A DNA stretch of 63,906 nt from Oscillospiraceae bacterium (GTDB taxonomy: Bacteria > Bacillota > Clostridia > Oscillospirales > Acutalibacteraceae): NCBI GenBank assembly GCA_031262985.1, contig JAISGQ010000028.1, positions 1-63,906 of the forward strand, in the 5' to 3' direction. Made by a program: the position numbers and the translations under genes. Positions 7,888 to 17,128 of the stretch are shown piece by piece. Position 1 is the stretch's first letter. Each line of letters opens with the position of its first letter. A model generated the notes under the pieces. It saw nothing but the letters and a program-made list of their open reading frames with translations, was not told the origin of the DNA and did not search any database.

Positions 7888-8035
7888 ATCGCCTCCGTCG
7901 TCATTTTTGAAAGGACGAGGCGCAATCTGCTCTATCTCTATTTCCTTTATTCCTGTATGTGTAAGCATAAAAATTCTCCTCATATGTAGTAGTTTCACCT
8001 GCCATGATAATACCGTTACCTATCAACTGAGCAGG

Positions 8036-8608
8036 TCACCTGTCAACTGCTCTACCTTCCCATTCGGATTTGAGCATGGAGTAGAAACACCTGCTCACAT
8101 ACTTTCCGTCCATACAAAAATAATCGCGCAGAGTTCCCTCGTAGGTGAACCCGCACTTTAGAATAACTCCCTTCGAGGCGGCATTATGCTCCTTATGGCA
8201 CACCTGCATTTTGTGAAAATTAACCTCGAAGAAGGCAAAGTCACGTATCGCCTTTGTTGCCTCGGAGGCGAAGCCCTGCCTGTGAAACGCGCTTCCGATG
8301 CAGTACTCAATCTCGCACCAGTGATTTTTCTCGTCCACAAGGAAAATCGCAATTTGCCCTATACACTCTAATGTGTCCTTTTTCACCACAGCCCACCTGT
8401 AGTAGTTGTCGTTTTCGTAGGAGGAAATGTATTTATCCAGCAACGCCGCTACCTCCTCCGTAGTTGAGTATATCGGCTCGGAAATCATGGATTGAATATT
8501 CGGGTCACTGATCCAGTTTTTGAGCATATCGCCTCCGTCCTCATATCTGAAAGGACGCAGCACAAGCCGCTCTGTCTCTATCCCCCTTGTTCCTGTATGT
8601 GTGAGCAT
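8036..8608 (-). CDS. RimJ/RimL-type GNAT N-acetyltransferase
   Basis: 190 residues with the GNAT order ETERLVLRPFRYEDGGDM (first strand), WAVVKKDTLECIGQIAIF, the acetyl-CoA motif YCIGSAFHRQGFASEATKAI and NAASKGVILKCGFTYEGTLRDYF. This arrangement is typical of RimL-like enzymes acting on ribosomal proteins, amino acids or drugs; the substrate is unknown. An AAAGGAG supports the start. Its first about 100 bases are duplicated in front of the kinase gene downstream. Confidence 0.88.
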   Translation of the reverse strand: MLTHTGTRGIETERLVLRPFRYEDGGDMLKNWISDPNIQSMISEPIYSTTEEVAALLDKYISSYENDNYYRWAVVKKDTLECIGQIAIFLVDEKNHWCEIEYCIGSAFHRQGFASEATKAIRDFAFFEVNFHKMQVCHKEHNAASKGVILKCGFTYEGTLRDYFCMDGKYVSRCFYSMLKSEWEGRAVDR

Positions 8609-8708
8609 AAAATTTCTCCTTTCGAATCATCTGCCGCGACAGCGGAGAATAATTTTCCACTTGCCGCTTGATTGCACACCCGCGCCTGCCCTCTCCGATT
8701 TCAGACAA

Positions 8709-9116
8709 TTATTTCTTCAAGTAATCTTTTACTGTGTTAAGGTTATGAAAAAAAGCGTTTTTATCTTCAACGCTCTGCCAGTCATATTCTTCATAATTCG
8801 CCAAAGCTCGCTTGACTGCATTTCGCAATAACTTTTTTTGCCGGAAGCCCCTCACTTCCGGCAAACAACCAACTAAACGTTTTAGCAAATCGCATTCATA
8901 CATTTCACCGACATACGGATCATCGTTAAATATATGAACTGCTTTTTTTATCGCCAGCTCCCTCAAAATATTTTGGCGCAGCATACGCGAAACGTCAAAT
9001 ACATCCAGATCTTTGGGTGTCTTATCTATAAATTTATTGTACCAAGACACAAGGGAGGATTCAAAGCTGGATTTATCGTAGTCCATCTTGTAAATTTCAC
9101 GAATCGTTCTGCCCAC
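8709..9116 (-). CDS. CdiI-like immunity-family protein
   Basis: 135-residue soluble helical protein. The segment RMLRQNILRELAIKKAVHIF..DPYVGEMYECDLLKRL resembles a family annotated as contact-dependent growth inhibition immunity proteins (RQN...P.A...NP..GE.Y..DLL). It starts at GTG with AGGAGG 8 bases upstream. No toxin gene is adjacent, so this would be an orphan immunity gene. The family match is from memory of the pattern and is moderate. Confidence 0.5.
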   Translation of the reverse strand: MGRTIREIYKMDYDKSSFESSLVSWYNKFIDKTPKDLDVFDVSRMLRQNILRELAIKKAVHIFNDDPYVGEMYECDLLKRLVGCLPEVRGFRQKKLLRNAVKRALANYEEYDWQSVEDKNAFFHNLNTVKDYLKK

Positions 9117-9160
9117 AATTATTGCCTCCTAATTTAACGGTTTTACACTCCAGATTGTTT

Positions 9161-9376
9161 CTATTCGACCAGCTTAAACCGTTCAAATGTGGCTCCGTCA
9201 CGCGTCACGTCCTCGACAAACATCTCATACGGACGCACCCAAATGCCGAACTCGCCGTAGAGTGCTTGGTACACCACATACCGCTCGAGAGTTTCGCTGT
9301 GCTTGGCAATGTGCAGAACCTTGTAGAGATTGCCCTTGAAGTGCCGATATGTGCCGTTTATCACTAATTCCTTCAT
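9161..9376 (-). CDS. DUF1653 family protein
   Basis: 71 residues beginning [20 protein letters not shown], with [16 protein letters not shown] and [13 protein letters not shown], the compact beta fold of DUF1653. The function is unknown. The ATG at 9376 is chosen because GAGGAG lies 7 bases upstream; the frame starts 5 codons earlier within that ribosome site. Confidence 0.85.
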   Translation of the reverse strand: MKELVINGTYRHFKGNLYKVLHIAKHSETLERYVVYQALYGEFGIWVRPYEMFVEDVTRDGATFERFKLVE

Positions 9377-9398
9377 GCTATATCTCCTCATAATAGTA

Positions 9399-9872
9399 TC
9401 AAAACCATCGCCGCTTCGTCTTGGAGGTAGGCTTCCCCGCCCGCGCCTCCAGAGCCTTCACAAGCTTATTCTGTGAGGGCAGACGCCTATTCTTCGGGTA
9501 CTGCCCGCAGTACCACAGGAGCAGCTCCTTCGCCGCCGCCTCGGAGACAAGCGCGGTCAGCGGGAGCGAAAGCCCCTGCACAGCCTCAAGCATAAGCACG
9601 GCACATTCGTCCTCCTCACAGAGGGAGGAGGGAGTGCGGAGGATATACCAAAGTGCCGCCTCTGCCTCCTCCTCGGAAACAGGACGCGCCGCCATATCCG
9701 CGACCGCCCGCTCGACGTTCTCGGCGAACCTGTCGTGGCACTCATTCGAGCCTATAGCACTGCCCATGCCCAGCAGTCCGTCTGTAGGCGACTGCTTCTC
9801 TCTCGCTATGCGCAGTTCCTCGAGGTAGGAGGAGTATATCTCCTCCAGCACTTTTGCACACCCGTTAGTCAT
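9399..9872 (-). CDS. Hypothetical acidic soluble protein
   Basis: 157 residues, unrecognized and mostly helical, with acidic first half ([31 protein letters not shown]) and a basic C-terminal tail ([12 protein letters not shown]). No signal or membrane segment. The start ATG overlaps the end of the upstream membrane protein (ATGACTAA), indicating translational coupling. The two form a small two-gene operon. Confidence 0.6.
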   Translation of the reverse strand: MTNGCAKVLEEIYSSYLEELRIAREKQSPTDGLLGMGSAIGSNECHDRFAENVERAVADMAARPVSEEEAEAALWYILRTPSSLCEEDECAVLMLEAVQGLSLPLTALVSEAAAKELLLWYCGQYPKNRRLPSQNKLVKALEARAGKPTSKTKRRWF

Positions 9873-10254
9873 ATTCTGTTTCATCGGGAGGGATTCCGTC
9901 GTCCTCCGCGCCTGCCGGTATCGCGTGGGCTTGAGTTGGAGCAGTATCCTCCTCGCCGTCCTCCGAATCGTCGTCAGAAGGGAGCGGCAACTCCTCCTCC
10001 GGCTTGATTTCTGCGCGTGAGAGAGCCGCTTGGTACGCCATGACGGAGTACACGGCAAAGCCCAACGCCGCGACGCTGAAAATCACTGCGAATGTCACTG
10101 CCGTAGCGACTGACATGGAGGTATCTCCCGCCAGCGCGTTGCTTACGATTTGGTACGCCATGAAGCACACGTAGCCGGCAACGGCAAGGCGGAGACCAAG
10201 CCCTGTTATCGCCTTGTTCTTGAGATGAAAGTCATATTCCTTCTTCTTTTTCAT
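9865..10254 (-). CDS. Hypothetical two-helix membrane protein
   Basis: 129 residues. A basic head (MKKKKEYDFHLKNK) precedes two hydrophobic spans (about residues 19-40 and 50-75). The cytosolic tail is very acidic (PSDDDSEDGEEDTAPT..DETEYD). GGAAAGGAAG upstream supports the ATG at 10254. It is coupled to the downstream acidic protein. I do not recognize it. Confidence 0.6.
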   Translation of the reverse strand: MKKKKEYDFHLKNKAITGLGLRLAVAGYVCFMAYQIVSNALAGDTSMSVATAVTFAVIFSVAALGFAVYSVMAYQAALSRAEIKPEEELPLPSDDDSEDGEEDTAPTQAHAIPAGAEDDGIPPDETEYD

Positions 10255-10329
10255 GGTAAAAGCTTCCTTTCCTGCATACTGGGGGGAGTTGGTATTAGTC
10301 TGCGGTGGGGGTAGTAGGGGTAGATGCGG

Positions 10330-10760
10330 ATTTTTTGCGATAGAGGTGCTTCGCCATTTAATCACAGTAAAATCGGAGGAGGGAAGCCCTATAGGTCGCA
10401 AGGCGACCTATACAGGAAACCCACGACGAGGGTTTTCTTCTTCCTCCCTGCGGTTTTTTACGATAGAGGTACTTCGCCATTTAATCACAGTAGAATTGGA
10501 GGAGGGAAGCCCTATAGGTCGCAAGGCGACCTATACAGGAAACCCCCGACGAGGGTTTCCTACGGGGAATGTCCAGCGGGACATCCCCCTACCATCCTGC
10601 GTTTTTCTGACGATTAGGAATTTCGCCATCTGCGGATGGCGACTTAGGACGCCGTCCTAAGAACCTGCAAGCCTTTGGAAAGGCTTGACCTAAACTTTTG
10701 CCTCCTTGGCAACAGATTGTAGTGTGTGCTTTGCTCCCTTGGCAACAGCTTGCAGTTGTG
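10330..10760 (+). repeat. Composite hairpin repeat, copy B, with partial tandem duplication
   Basis: This fills the gap before xylB. The front unit (GATAGAGGTGCTTCGCC..GGTCGCAAGGCGACC..hairpin) occurs twice (about 10335-10445 and 10455-10560). Then come GGGAATGTCC/GGACATCCC, CGCCATCTGCGGATGGCG, CTTAGGACGCCGTCCTAAG, CAAGCCTTTGGAAAGGCTTG and a TTGCC..GGCAA dimer. Compared with other copies the ATCTGCGGAT and TCC/GGA arms differ in a compensating way, so the stems are kept. Open frames here are repeat translations. Confidence 0.9.
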
Positions 10761-10767
10761 TGTAAAA

Positions 10768-12240
10768 TTACATCTTCGGAAAAATCGGCTTGAGTGCAGG
10801 ATAAATCGTCCTGAACACCTGATACCTCTGCTCGTAGGCGGCTACTATCTCCGGCTCGGGTGTGACTGTAGATTTTACCTTAACCAGCCGCGAGGCGGCG
10901 TCTCCTACGCTCGCAAACTCACCGCAAGCAACAGCCGCCAGTATCGCGCCGCCGTAGCCCGGACCCTCCTCAGTCTCTATGCTGTCAAGCTCAAGATTTA
11001 GAATATTCGCAAGTATCTTCTTCCACAGAGGACTTTTCGCCCCGCCACCGCATATGTTACTGCGCCGAACGTCAATTCCCAGACTGCGGGCTACCTCAAG
11101 CGAGTCGCGTATTCCAAACGCCACGCCCTCCAGCATAGCAAGCGTCATATCAGCGCGGGAGGTGTCCATAGTCATTCCCACAAAGGCGGCGCGCGCGAAG
11201 GAGTCGTTGTGCGGACTGCGTTCTCCCATGAGGTACGGGAGGTAGTACACATGGTTGTTCCCAAGCATATCCGCCGTGATTTTGCCCTCCTCGCCCTTAT
11301 AGTCCTTAGTGCCGATTATCTCGTTCTGCCACCACTTGTTGCAGGAGGCGGCGGAGAGCATACAGCCCATGAGGTGGTATTTCCCGTCGGCGTGTGCGAA
11401 GGAGTGCAGGGCGTTGTTTTTATCCACCCCGAACTTTTCGCTGGAGATAAATATAGTCCCCGATGTTCCGAGGCTTATGTTGCAGTGCCCGTCGCCTACC
11501 GTAGCCGTGCCGACTGCGGCGGCGGCGTTATCGCCCGCGCCTGCGGCAATTACGGTGTTTTCGGGAAGCCCCAACAGGGAGGACATCTCGGCGGTGATTG
11601 TGCCTACCGCCTGATAGCTCTCGAACAGGTGCGGCATCTGTTCCTCCCTTATGCCGCAAATGTCCAGCATCTCCTTGCTCCAGCACTTGTTCTTCACATC
11701 GAGAAGGAGCATACCGGACGCGTCCGAGTAGTCGGTGCAGTGTACGCCCGACAGCTTATAATTTATGTAGTCCTTAGGGAGCATAATCTTGTCGATTTTA
11801 TCAAAAAGCTCCGGCTCGTTGTTTTTCATCCAAAGCAGCTTAGGCGCGGTAAAGCCCGCGAATGCGATATTCGCCGTGTACGCCGACAGCTTTTCTCTGC
11901 CTACAACGGAGTTGAGCCACTCGGTCTCCTTCGCCGTGCGTCCGTCGTTCCACAAAATAGCGGGACGCAGTACGTTGTCGTCCTTGTCGAGTGCGACAAG
12001 CCCGTGCATCTGACCGCCTGCTCCGATTCCTGCTATTTTCGACTTGTCGAAGCCATCTGTAAGCTCCGAAATGCCGCTGACCGTCTGCTCTATCCAGTCC
12101 TCTGGGTTCTGCTCACTCCAGCCCGAATGGGGGAAGAGGAGGGGATACTCGCGGGTCACTATATTGAGGATTGCTCCCGCGCTGTCCATTAGCAGCAGCT
12201 TTACTGCCGATGTTCCCAAATCTATTCCTATATAATACAT
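10768..12240 (-). CDS. xylB: Xylulokinase (FGGY family)
   Basis: 490-residue carbohydrate kinase that phosphorylates D-xylulose to xylulose 5-phosphate. The N-terminal phosphate-binding motif is YIGIDLGTSAVKLLL; HSGWSEQNPEDW, the catalytic-Asp region GAGGQMHGLVALD, and a C-terminal GGGAKSPLWKKILANIL motif fit XylB rather than glycerol kinase. It lies after the sugar transporter genes on the same strand, so it likely metabolizes the imported pentose. No isomerase gene is in the window. The end of the gene abuts a composite repeat. Confidence 0.93.
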   Translation of the reverse strand: MYYIGIDLGTSAVKLLLMDSAGAILNIVTREYPLLFPHSGWSEQNPEDWIEQTVSGISELTDGFDKSKIAGIGAGGQMHGLVALDKDDNVLRPAILWNDGRTAKETEWLNSVVGREKLSAYTANIAFAGFTAPKLLWMKNNEPELFDKIDKIMLPKDYINYKLSGVHCTDYSDASGMLLLDVKNKCWSKEMLDICGIREEQMPHLFESYQAVGTITAEMSSLLGLPENTVIAAGAGDNAAAAVGTATVGDGHCNISLGTSGTIFISSEKFGVDKNNALHSFAHADGKYHLMGCMLSAASCNKWWQNEIIGTKDYKGEEGKITADMLGNNHVYYLPYLMGERSPHNDSFARAAFVGMTMDTSRADMTLAMLEGVAFGIRDSLEVARSLGIDVRRSNICGGGAKSPLWKKILANILNLELDSIETEEGPGYGGAILAAVACGEFASVGDAASRLVKVKSTVTPEPEIVAAYEQRYQVFRTIYPALKPIFPKM

Positions 12241-12375
12241 AATTTACGCCTCTTATCTCAATACACAGCAGGGTAGTTTCATAACAGTCCCGCTTGGGAT
12301 TTACGGTTAGAACATAAATCCCAAGCGGAAACACCTATGTCCCCTGCTGTGTATTATTTAGTATTTGTGATATTA

Positions 12376-12640
12376 GGGTCTGTTGACACAAGTTGGAACG
12401 CTTGGATTTTGAGCAAATTTTCGGATAGATATACTAAATTAACTTGAAAACAATCAAGCCTCCACGGGCGAAAACCGCGCAAATCAGGGCTTTTCGCCCG
12501 TGTTTTCTTGTTGTTTTCTAAGTTAATTAACTATAAGGCAAATTTTTGAAAGCATAATTGGTTTATGGTGAGAAAATTTAACGAAGTATATGCGAAAATT
12601 TGCCAAAAGACGGGCGTTATACACTTGTGTCAACAGACCC
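12376..12640. mobile_element. 265-bp inverted-repeat element (MITE-like) hosting a second MITE
   Basis: Perfect 18-bp terminal repeats GGGTCTGTTGACACAAGT (12376-12393) and its complement (12623-12640). Similarity between the ends continues inward for about 50 bases (GCAAATTTTCG on both sides). There is no transposase frame, so it would be non-autonomous. The 106-bp palindromic element at 12430-12535 is inserted inside it. It separates mmsB from xylB, which remain on the same strand. Confidence 0.8.
12430..12535 (+). mobile_element. Family 1 MITE-like palindrome, copy 1
   Basis: 106-bp element with imperfect terminal repeats (TATACTAAATTAACTT.. and ..AAGTTAATTAACTATA) and a perfect inner 12-bp stem, CACGGGCGAAAA / TTTTCGCCCGTG. 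Nearly identical copies are at 21767-21871, 22284-22390 (reverse) and 36962-37069 (reverse). This copy is nested within the 265-bp inverted-repeat element. Confidence 0.85.
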
Positions 12641-12716
12641 CCAGTTAATCCACAATGAAAAATTCAGTAGAGTTAATTAATTTAGTATATTGCCGAAACC
12701 GTGGTGACTTATACTA

Positions 12717-13913
12717 CTACGACTTTCCTGTCTTGCGGTTGGAGACGACGTCGAAGATAACCGCGATGAGGAGAACCGCGCCTTTGACGACGTACTGCCA
12801 GTTGTTGTCAAGTCCGTAGATTGACATTCCCTGATTGATAACACCGAGGAGGATAGCACCAATCATAACACCGGGAATAGTACCGCTTCCGCCGTATGCG
12901 GACGCGCCGCCGATAAAGCACGAGCCGATAGCGTCCATCTCATAGGATGTACCCGTATCGCCGTTTACAGAGCCGATACGCGCCGCAACGAGCAGTCCGG
13001 AGAATCCGGCGAGCAAGCTCATTGAGCAGTATGCCGCAAAGTAAACCTTGCGTGTGTCGATACCGGAAAGCTTTGTAGCCTTCTCGTTTCCGCCTACCGC
13101 GTAGAAGTAGCGACCGAACGCTGTCTTCGAGGTGATAAACGCGTATATGCAGACAACGAGGAGAATCCACAGGAGCATGACGGGCAGTCCCTTGTAGTTA
13201 GCCAGCTGCCAGCAGTAGGCGATAACCAACGCGCCGATAACTGCTACCTGACTGTATGCCACGAGGTTAGAGGACATTGAGTAGCCCTTCTTGACCTTGT
13301 TCGCGCGGCTGAAAATTGTGTATACGAGGAATCCCACAGCGACGAGTATACCGATAATCAAAGCCGACCACTTTATGTCGCCGTCGTCAAGTCCGGGGGT
13401 CTTCACGTAGGTGGTGAAGATGTTAAGGAAATCGTCATTGGCTATATTGACCGTCTTTGAATCGAGTATAACACGCGCCAGCCCTCTAAAGAGGAACATA
13501 CCCGCCAGCGTGCAGATGAAGGGCGGGATGTGGACATATCCAATCCAGAAGCCCTGCCAAATACCGATAAGCACGGCAATTACGAGGCAGAAGATGATTG
13601 TCGGAATCGCACCCCAATCGGACTTACTCATAAGCTGTGCCGAAATAGCACCGATTAAGCAAAGAGTAGAACCGATGGAGAGGTCTACGTTACCGCCTGT
13701 GAGTATGCACAGAAGCATACCGCACGCCATGACGAGAACATAAGCGTTCTGAAGAAGGAGGTTAGAAATATTCTGCGGATAAAGCAGTCTGCCGCCTGTC
13801 AGAATGGCGAAGAATATGAAAACTACCACCAGAGCGATGGTCATAGTGTATTTCTTCGCGTTTTTCAGAAAAACAGCCGGATTTAGTCTCTTGGAGTCCA
13901 GTGTATTGTTCAT
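12717..13913 (-). CDS. mmsB: Sugar ABC transporter permease (MmsB/GguB/XylH-type)
   Basis: 398-residue inner-membrane permease of the BPD_transp_2 family with about ten hydrophobic segments. Recognizable segments are GMLLCILTGGNVDLSIGS and the EAA-like loop FGRYFYAVGGNEKATKLSGI, followed by GGASAYGGSGTIPGVMIGA. It works with the ATPase and the periplasm-side lipoprotein upstream to import a monosaccharide. It starts 30 bases after the ATPase gene, with GGGAGAG upstream. Confidence 0.92.
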   Translation of the reverse strand: MNNTLDSKRLNPAVFLKNAKKYTMTIALVVVFIFFAILTGGRLLYPQNISNLLLQNAYVLVMACGMLLCILTGGNVDLSIGSTLCLIGAISAQLMSKSDWGAIPTIIFCLVIAVLIGIWQGFWIGYVHIPPFICTLAGMFLFRGLARVILDSKTVNIANDDFLNIFTTYVKTPGLDDGDIKWSALIIGILVAVGFLVYTIFSRANKVKKGYSMSSNLVAYSQVAVIGALVIAYCWQLANYKGLPVMLLWILLVVCIYAFITSKTAFGRYFYAVGGNEKATKLSGIDTRKVYFAAYCSMSLLAGFSGLLVAARIGSVNGDTGTSYEMDAIGSCFIGGASAYGGSGTIPGVMIGAILLGVINQGMSIYGLDNNWQYVVKGAVLLIAVIFDVVSNRKTGKS

Positions 13914-13943
13914 TTGTCAACTCTCCCTTGATATTATCTTATA

Positions 13944-15488
13944 CTATGCGATGTGGCTTTTATCCGAACGGAGTATAGCACCCATGATCTTCTCCTGAGT
14001 GGCTTCCTCCGCCTTCAATTCCGCAACAATCTCGCCCTCGTTCATGACGTAAATACGATCGCACATTCCGAGAAGCTCAGGCAGCTCGGAGGAAATCATA
14101 ACAACCGATTTTCCTTCCTCCACTAACTTGTTCATTATCGAATATATCTCGTATTTCGCGCCTACGTCAATTCCTCTGGTAGGCTCGTCGAGGAGGAGAA
14201 TCTCAGGGTCGGCAAACATCCATTTCGAGAGAAGCACCTTCTGCTGGTTTCCGCCCGACAAGTTTCCGACGTTCTGCTGTACGCTCGGAGTTTTTGTACT
14301 AAGCTTGTCCTTGTACTCCTCAGCAACCTGATTTTCCCTGTTTATGTCTATTATGCCGTAGCTGCATACCTTCTCAAGCCGCGCCATGGTGTTGTTTTTC
14401 GCTATGCTGTCGCCGAGTACCAGTCCGTTGTCCTTCCTGTCCTCGGTTACATAGGCGATTCCGTTTTCAATGGCGTCGCGGGCGGTACTCAGCTTTACGG
14501 GGTTGCCGTTTACTATTACCGTTCCGCTTATGTTAGCTCCGTAGCTCTTGCCGAAAACGGACATGGCAAGCTCGGTTCTCCCCGCGCCTTGAAGTCCGGA
14601 GAAGCCGACTATTTCGCCCTTACGCACGTGGAAGCTGACATTGTTGACCACGCGCTTTTCGGTGTAGACAGGGTGGTGTACCGTCCAGTTCTGCACCTCC
14701 AGCCCGTTTTCTTCGGAGATGTTGTGTTCGCGTGCGGGGTATCTGTCGGTCAGCTCGCGTCCGACCATTCCCTTTATAATACGATCCTCATCAACCTGAT
14801 GATCGGAATTATCGAGAGTTTCAATTGTAGCACCGTCGCGCATGATTGTGATTTTATCCGCAACATACGCAACCTCCGATATCTTATGAGAAATCAAAAT
14901 TGAGGTCATACCCTGCTTTTTGAACTCAATAAGCATATCGAGAAGCATTCTTGAATCCTCCTCATTGAGTGAGGAGGTCGGTTCGTCAAGAATAAGAAGT
15001 TTGACGTTTTTCGACAACGCTTTGGCTATTTCAACCAACTGCTGTTTTCCTGTGCCGATGTCCTTAATCAGCGTGAGGGGAGAATCCTTCAGCCCGACAT
15101 TGGAAAGGTGCTTTGCCGCCTGACTGTAAGTTTCGTTCCAGTTAATGCCGAACAATCCCCTGCGTTCATTTCCGAGGAACATATTCTCTCCTATTGAAAG
15201 CTCGGGAATAAGCGCGAGTTCTTGGTGAATGATGACTATTCCGAGTTTTTCGCTCTCGCGGACATTGTGGAATTTGCACTCCTTGCCGTTATACATGAAT
15301 TTTCCTTCATAACTGCCGTATGGATGTGTTCCGCTCAGAACGTTCATGAGCGTGGACTTGCCCGCTCCGTTTTCGCCAACCAAGGCATGAATTTCGCCGC
15401 GTTCAACGCTCAGATTGACGTCGTCAAGAGCGCGAACTCCGGGAAATAGCTTTGTGATGTTTTCCATCACTAAGATACTATCTGCCAA
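13944..15488 (-). CDS. mmsA: Sugar ABC transporter ATP-binding protein (two NBDs)
   Basis: 514 residues, with two ATP-binding cassettes in one chain as in MmsA/GguA/XylG. First: Walker A GENGAGKSTLMN, Walker B LLILDEPTSSL. Second: GLQGAGRTELAMS (degenerate Walker A), signature LSGGNQQKVLLSKW and LLLDEPTRGIDVG. I choose the TTG at 15488 (ADSILVMENITKLFPGV), which fits the family N-terminus and has AGGAGG 8 bases upstream; the open frame reaches 15578. The transported sugar is probably xylose or a related monosaccharide given xylB downstream. Confidence 0.92.
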   Translation of the reverse strand: MADSILVMENITKLFPGVRALDDVNLSVERGEIHALVGENGAGKSTLMNVLSGTHPYGSYEGKFMYNGKECKFHNVRESEKLGIVIIHQELALIPELSIGENMFLGNERRGLFGINWNETYSQAAKHLSNVGLKDSPLTLIKDIGTGKQQLVEIAKALSKNVKLLILDEPTSSLNEEDSRMLLDMLIEFKKQGMTSILISHKISEVAYVADKITIMRDGATIETLDNSDHQVDEDRIIKGMVGRELTDRYPAREHNISEENGLEVQNWTVHHPVYTEKRVVNNVSFHVRKGEIVGFSGLQGAGRTELAMSVFGKSYGANISGTVIVNGNPVKLSTARDAIENGIAYVTEDRKDNGLVLGDSIAKNNTMARLEKVCSYGIIDINRENQVAEEYKDKLSTKTPSVQQNVGNLSGGNQQKVLLSKWMFADPEILLLDEPTRGIDVGAKYEIYSIMNKLVEEGKSVVMISSELPELLGMCDRIYVMNEGEIVAELKAEEATQEKIMGAILRSDKSHIA

Positions 15489-15626
15489 ATTGACTCCCTC
15501 CTGTTTTACCTTGATTATATTGCTCGAAGCAATAGTAGTAGACATTACTCCTGCTGTTATTATGAGCGGGAGCAACAATAATATAACAGCTCCGCCGAAA
15601 CTTATGCCGAGAGGGGAACTGATATA

Positions 15627-15656
15627 GAGCGGGTGGGGCAGCCGCCCCGCCCGCTC
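15627..15656 (-). promoter_or_regulatory. GC-rich intercistronic stem-loop
   Basis: A 13-bp stem, GAGCGGGTGGGGC against GCCCCGCCCGCTC with one T-G pair and a 4-base loop, lies between the binding-protein and ATPase genes. There is no T tract, so it is more likely an RNA stabilizer or partial attenuator. Such hairpins commonly let the binding protein be made in excess over the membrane components. Confidence 0.6.
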
Positions 15657-15755
15657 CGTAGAACTTCGCTTCGCTCACAGCCTTATGGAGTTAGGCAGAC
15701 TTGCCGCCTCCTATTTTGACCGAAAGTGTTTTTGTGATTTTCAGGAAACTGTCAA

Positions 15756-16892
15756 TTATCCAATAGCCTTAGGATAGTTGCCGTCCATCTTGTAGTAGCC
15801 TGTGTCAACAAGCTCCTTCTGGATGTTGTCCTTAGTTACAACTGTAGGAACGAGGAGGTAAGAAGGAATCTTGCCTGTGTTGTTGTCATAAGACTCTGTG
15901 TCATATGCACACGCGAAATCCCAACCAGACTCAGTAATGAGGTCGCCGTTAGGAGTTTTGCCCTCGAGGATGGAGATTGCAAGGTTAAGTGTAACAACAG
16001 CTTCGTTTGCCACTGCCTTGTAAACTGTCATGCTCTGCTTGCCGTCTATCATGTTAGCGAGGTTAGCTTCGTCGCCGTCCTGACCTGTGATGATAGGCTG
16101 ATTGCTTCCCGCGTAGTCAGACTCTATAGCCTTTGATACGCCGAGAGCTGTGGAGTCGTTAGAGCAAAGAGCGATGTCGAGAACTGTTCCGTCGGAGTAG
16201 TAAGAACCGAGGATGTTCTGCATACGGCTCAGAGCGTTGTCTGTAGACCAGCTCTGTGTAGCAACCTGTGTGAAAGCTGTCTGACCGGATACGCACTTGA
16301 GGATACCTGCATCGAGGTAAGGCTTAAGTGTATCAAACGCGCCGTTGAAGAAGAAGCCGGCGTTGTTGTCCGCAGGGTCGCCCGCTGTGAACTCGATGTT
16401 GTATGTCTTGGATGTGTCGTCGAGCTTGAGACCGAGTGTATCTATGACATACTGACCCTGAAGCTTACCAACTGTGTAGTTGTCGAACGATACGTAGTAC
16501 TTAACAGCCTCTGTGTTCATGATAAGACGGTCATAAGCGATAACGGGGATGTCCGCCTCTTTCGCGCCTTCAAGAACGTTTGTAAGGCTCTCGCCGTCTA
16601 CTGCCGCTATAACAAGGAGGTCGACCTCGCCTGCTATAAGGTTCTCAATGTCGTTTACCTGCTGTGCAACATCGTTGTCAGCATAAACAAGCTCTACGTC
16701 GTAGCCCTTAGCCTCAAATTCCTTCTTGAGGTAAGAACCATCTCTGTTCCAGCGTTCGAGTGACTTTGTGGGCATTACGATACCGATTGTTCCCTCTCCT
16801 CCGCTGCCGCCTACGCAGGACACCAGAGAAACAGCCATCAAACATACCAAAACGAATGCCAGAACCCTTTTGAACGTGTTAGTCTTTTTCAT
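15756..16892 (-). CDS. chvE: Monosaccharide-binding lipoprotein (ChvE/MmsE family)
   Basis: 378-residue type I periplasmic-binding-fold lipoprotein. The signal peptide KRVLAFVLVCLMAVSLVSC ends in a lipobox (LVSC), so it is anchored outside the membrane. Family segments include GIVMPTKSLERWNRDG, YADNDVAQQVNDIENLI, VIAYDRLI, YVSFDNYTVG, LCSNDSTALGV and ITGQDGDEAN. The ATG at 16892 has TTGGAGG upstream; the frame extends 12 codons further. First gene of the sugar operon, after a consensus promoter. Confidence 0.93.
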   Translation of the reverse strand: MKKTNTFKRVLAFVLVCLMAVSLVSCVGGSGGEGTIGIVMPTKSLERWNRDGSYLKKEFEAKGYDVELVYADNDVAQQVNDIENLIAGEVDLLVIAAVDGESLTNVLEGAKEADIPVIAYDRLIMNTEAVKYYVSFDNYTVGKLQGQYVIDTLGLKLDDTSKTYNIEFTAGDPADNNAGFFFNGAFDTLKPYLDAGILKCVSGQTAFTQVATQSWSTDNALSRMQNILGSYYSDGTVLDIALCSNDSTALGVSKAIESDYAGSNQPIITGQDGDEANLANMIDGKQSMTVYKAVANEAVVTLNLAISILEGKTPNGDLITESGWDFACAYDTESYDNNTGKIPSYLLVPTVVTKDNIQKELVDTGYYKMDGNYPKAIG

Positions 16893-16978
16893 ACTTGTCT
16901 TTTCCTCCAATTTTTTATTTTTCGGCAAACCATTTAAAAGAACTTTTACTAATTTCGTTTATTAAAGTTTGCAACTAA

Positions 16979-17007
16979 AAGATAGCACAGCAAATATTAA
17001 TTGTCAA
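16979..17007 (-). promoter_or_regulatory. Sigma-A promoter of the sugar operon
   Basis: On the minus strand TTGACA (17007-17002), a 17-base spacer and TATCTT (16984-16979). It lies about 90 bases upstream of the binding-protein start. The region upstream is AT-rich (AACAGTAAAAGTTAAAA). No clear CRE box is visible. Confidence 0.75.
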
Positions 17008-17128
17008 TAGAATTTTAACTTTTACTGTTATAATCGTTAATTATTACAAAAATAGTTGATGGTTTTTGTAACTTTTGCAGATAGAGGACGGCGGGCGGAC
17101 AACGGAGAATTCACCTGTCAACTTAAAT

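Noticed and set aside
10253-10660. 135-codon frame with repeated GRKATYTGNPRRGF-like words
   Set aside because: It is a translation of the composite hairpin repeat; the same peptide words arise at 96-377, 23370-23627 and 38014-38298. No ribosome site and no conserved protein features.
11209-12192. 327-codon plus-strand frame
   Set aside because: Antisense to xylB; shadow frame.
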